A program made the translations under genes and the position numbers. The notes below the pieces were generated by a model that was not told the DNA's origin, ran no database searches, and worked only from the letters and a program-made list of their open reading frames with translations. From NCBI GenBank assembly GCA_021805305.1, contig JAJZFO010000012.1:1-8469 (forward strand): DNA of 8,469 bases, in the 5' to 3' direction. The stretch is from Actinomycetes bacterium. GTDB lineage: Bacteria > Actinomycetota > Acidimicrobiia > Acidimicrobiales > RAAP-2. Each line of letters opens with the position of its first letter. The stretch's first letter is position 1. Shown here piece after piece: positions 7,993 to 8,469 of the stretch.

Positions 7993-8004
7993 CCTCCGAG
8001 ACTA
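7993..8004 (-). promoter_or_regulatory. Candidate leaderless promoter of the GAF-EAL gene (-10 TAGTCT)
   Basis: On the minus strand TAGTCT (8004-7999) is followed by six bases, CGGAGG, and then the ATG. This is the same geometry as at leuS and would start the transcript at the A of the ATG. GGAGG looks like a Shine-Dalgarno but has zero spacing to the ATG, so it may be coincidental or belong to a longer transcript. No clear -35 is visible. Confidence 0.45.
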
Positions 8005-8019
8005 AGGGGCATTCGGTTT

Positions 8020-8034
8020 CGCCGGACGCCGGCG
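8020..8034. promoter_or_regulatory. 6-bp dyad upstream of the GAF-EAL start, possible operator
   Basis: CGCCGG (8020-8025) and CCGGCG (8029-8034) are perfect inverted repeats around ACG. If transcription starts at the ATG (7992), the dyad covers about -28 to -42, the position where a -35 would lie. A regulator bound there would affect initiation. Chance is a serious alternative in DNA this rich in GC. Confidence 0.25.
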
Positions 8035-8046
8035 CTAGCTCGTGCG

Positions 8047-8076
8047 TCGCAAGACGGTGCGTGGGCCTGCTAGCAT
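8047..8076 (+). promoter_or_regulatory. Candidate promoter of tRNA-Ala
   Basis: TAGCAT (8071-8076) is a TANNNT -10, with TCGCAA (8047-8052) 18 bases upstream as a poor -35. Initiation near 8083 would leave a short 5' leader before the mature tRNA end at 8089. Position and hexamer are plausible; the -35 is weak. Confidence 0.4.
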
Positions 8077-8088
8077 CGATATTCCTTC

Positions 8089-8161
8089 GGGGGTATAGCT
8101 CAGCTGGTAGAGCACTTGCATGGCATGCAAGGGGTCAGGAGTTCGAATCTCCTTACCTCCA
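8089..8161 (+). tRNA. tRNA-Ala (anticodon GGC)
   Basis: The 73-base gene folds as a complete cloverleaf. The acceptor stem is GGGGGTA (8089-8095) with TACCTCC (8154-8160), including G3-U70, the wobble pair that is the main alanine identity element. The D-arm is GCTC/GAGC. The anticodon stem is CTTGC/GCAAG with loop ATGGCAT, so the anticodon is GGC and reads GCC/GCU. The T-arm is AGGAG/CTCCT with loop TTCGAAT. The discriminator is A73 at 8161 and no CCA is encoded, so CCA must be added enzymatically. An integrase gene follows directly downstream, so the 3' half of this tRNA is the probable insertion target of a mobile element and may have been supplied by it. Confidence 0.98.
8136..8161 (+). 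other. Presumed attachment site (att) at the tRNA-Ala 3' end
   Basis: Tyrosine recombinases of integrative elements commonly recombine within the T-arm to 3' end of tRNA genes and restore the gene with an identical 3' segment. Here GC content falls sharply just after the tRNA, and an integrase gene starts 114 bases downstream in the same direction. The core boundaries cannot be determined because the second att copy is outside the window; the coordinates mark only the T-arm to discriminator segment. Confidence 0.45.
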
Positions 8162-8183
8162 CGAACAAAACTCTATATAAAGT

Positions 8184-8204
8184 GGGGTTTATCGGGGGTT
8201 ATCG
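8184..8204 (+). repeat. Tandem direct repeat, candidate integrase arm-type site
   Basis: GGGGTTTATCG (8184-8194) is followed immediately by GGGGTTATCG (8195-8204), two copies differing by one T, about one helical turn apart. They lie 23 bases after the tRNA and 72 bases before the integrase start. N-terminal domains of Tn916/lambda-type integrases bind short direct repeats at element ends, so these are good arm-site candidates; excisionase sites or chance remain possible. Confidence 0.45.
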
Positions 8205-8233
8205 TAAAGTCAATCTATCTGGATTATCATGAT

Positions 8234-8253
8234 GTCAGCAATTCCGTCAGCAA
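8234..8253 (+). repeat. Direct repeat GTCAGCAA x2 before the integrase
   Basis: The octamer GTCAGCAA occurs at 8234-8241 and 8246-8253, offset by 12 bases and ending 11 bases before the integrase Shine-Dalgarno. An exact 8-base repeat at this spacing could be a regulator or excisionase site controlling integrase expression. An 8-base palindrome, ATCATGAT (8226-8233), directly abuts the first copy. Confidence 0.35.
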
Positions 8254-8275
8254 ATACGTTTTGCGGAGGAAATTT

Positions 8276-8469
8276 ATGGCAGGACGTAGAGGTAACCACG
8301 AAGGCTCGATTTATCAACGAGCCTCTGACCAAAGATGGATGGGCGTCGCCCTCCTCGGTTACGACCAATTGGGTAAGCCGATTCGAAAGTCGGTCACGGC
8401 CAAGTCCCGCAATGAAGTGGTTCAAAAACTCAAGAAACTTCGCCGTCAGATAGAAGCAGGCTTGCCCGC
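8276..8469 (+). CDS. int: Tyrosine recombinase/phage integrase, N-terminal part
   Basis: The gene runs off the window after 64 codons plus two bases. The ATG at 8276 is preceded by GGAGG (8265-8269) at six-base spacing, the best ribosome binding site in the window. The visible part matches the arm DNA-binding (AP2-like, three-stranded sheet) domain of Tn916/phage-type integrases. It has strand 1 GSIYQR (10-15), strand 2 RWMGVALLGYD (20-30), strand 3 PIRKSVTAK (35-43), then a basic helix RNEVVQKLKKLRRQIEAGLP (45-64). The core-binding and catalytic domains (R...HxxR...Y) lie beyond the window, so activity cannot be judged. Its position after tRNA-Ala on the same strand fits site-specific integration there. 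Codon use is less GC-biased than the neighbours, consistent with horizontal transfer. Confidence 0.88.
   Translation, partial: MAGRRGNHEGSIYQRASDQRWMGVALLGYDQLGKPIRKSVTAKSRNEVVQKLKKLRRQIEAGLP

Larger units (their letters stand above)
8162..8469 (+). mobile_element. Integrase-proximal end of an integrative element (ICE, island or prophage)
   Basis: From 8162 the sequence changes character. The 114 bases before the integrase are about 39% GC by hand count, and the visible integrase codons about 54%, against clearly higher GC across the rest of the window. The segment begins at the tRNA 3' end, holds two sets of short direct repeats and then an integrase gene. Which class of element this is cannot be told, because all cargo lies beyond the window. 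Confidence 0.8.

Noticed and set aside
8210..8425. 71-residue minus-strand frame opposite int (possible excisionase or repressor)
   Set aside because: No helix-turn-helix or excisionase-like pattern is visible and most of it is antisense to int.
8229..8453. 74-residue + strand frame starting MMSAIPSANTF
   Set aside because: It overlaps the integrase in another frame; the integrase frame has the better ribosome binding site and a recognisable arm-binding domain.

Overview
The window reads as high-GC actinobacterial chromosome, followed in the last ~300 bases by the edge of an integrated mobile element. The GC-rich third codon positions, promoters with a recognisable -10 (TANNNT) but no clear -35, candidate leaderless starts, and a tRNA gene without an encoded CCA all fit Actinobacteria. 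I cannot fix the genus; an acidimicrobial-type lineage is only a guess.

Layout. Bases 1-103 hold the 3' end of a + strand gene, possibly a PAC2-family protein. It converges on a minus-strand block, and a dyad at 97-115 contains both stop codons. The block reads, in transcription order: a secreted GH3 beta-glycosidase with a PA14-like insert (5768-3210), leucyl-tRNA synthetase leuS (3164-696), and a YgjP/SprT-like zinc metallopeptidase (696-109) whose start overlaps the leuS stop as TGATG. A 273-base divergent intergenic region (5769-6041) carries two dyads and weak promoter candidates. It separates the glycosidase from a + strand alpha/beta hydrolase of the methylesterase/hydroxynitrile lyase type (6042-6743). 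That gene converges on a minus-strand GAF-EAL protein (7992-6790) with its c-di-GMP phosphodiesterase residues intact. Next comes a + strand tRNA-Ala(GGC) at 8089-8161.

Immediately after the tRNA the base composition drops to about 39% GC (8162-8275, hand count). This stretch has two sets of short direct repeats, then a strong Shine-Dalgarno and the first 64 codons of a tyrosine recombinase (8276 to the window end). This is the classic arrangement of an integrative element (ICE, prophage or genomic island) inserted at a tRNA 3' end; its cargo lies outside the window.

The most interesting points are this element boundary with its repeats, and a matching promoter geometry at leuS and the GAF-EAL gene. 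In both, a TANNNT hexamer lies exactly 6 nt before the ATG, as expected for leaderless transcripts starting at the A of the ATG. The metabolic genes show no obvious shared pathway; leuS and the metallopeptidase are probably translationally coupled.
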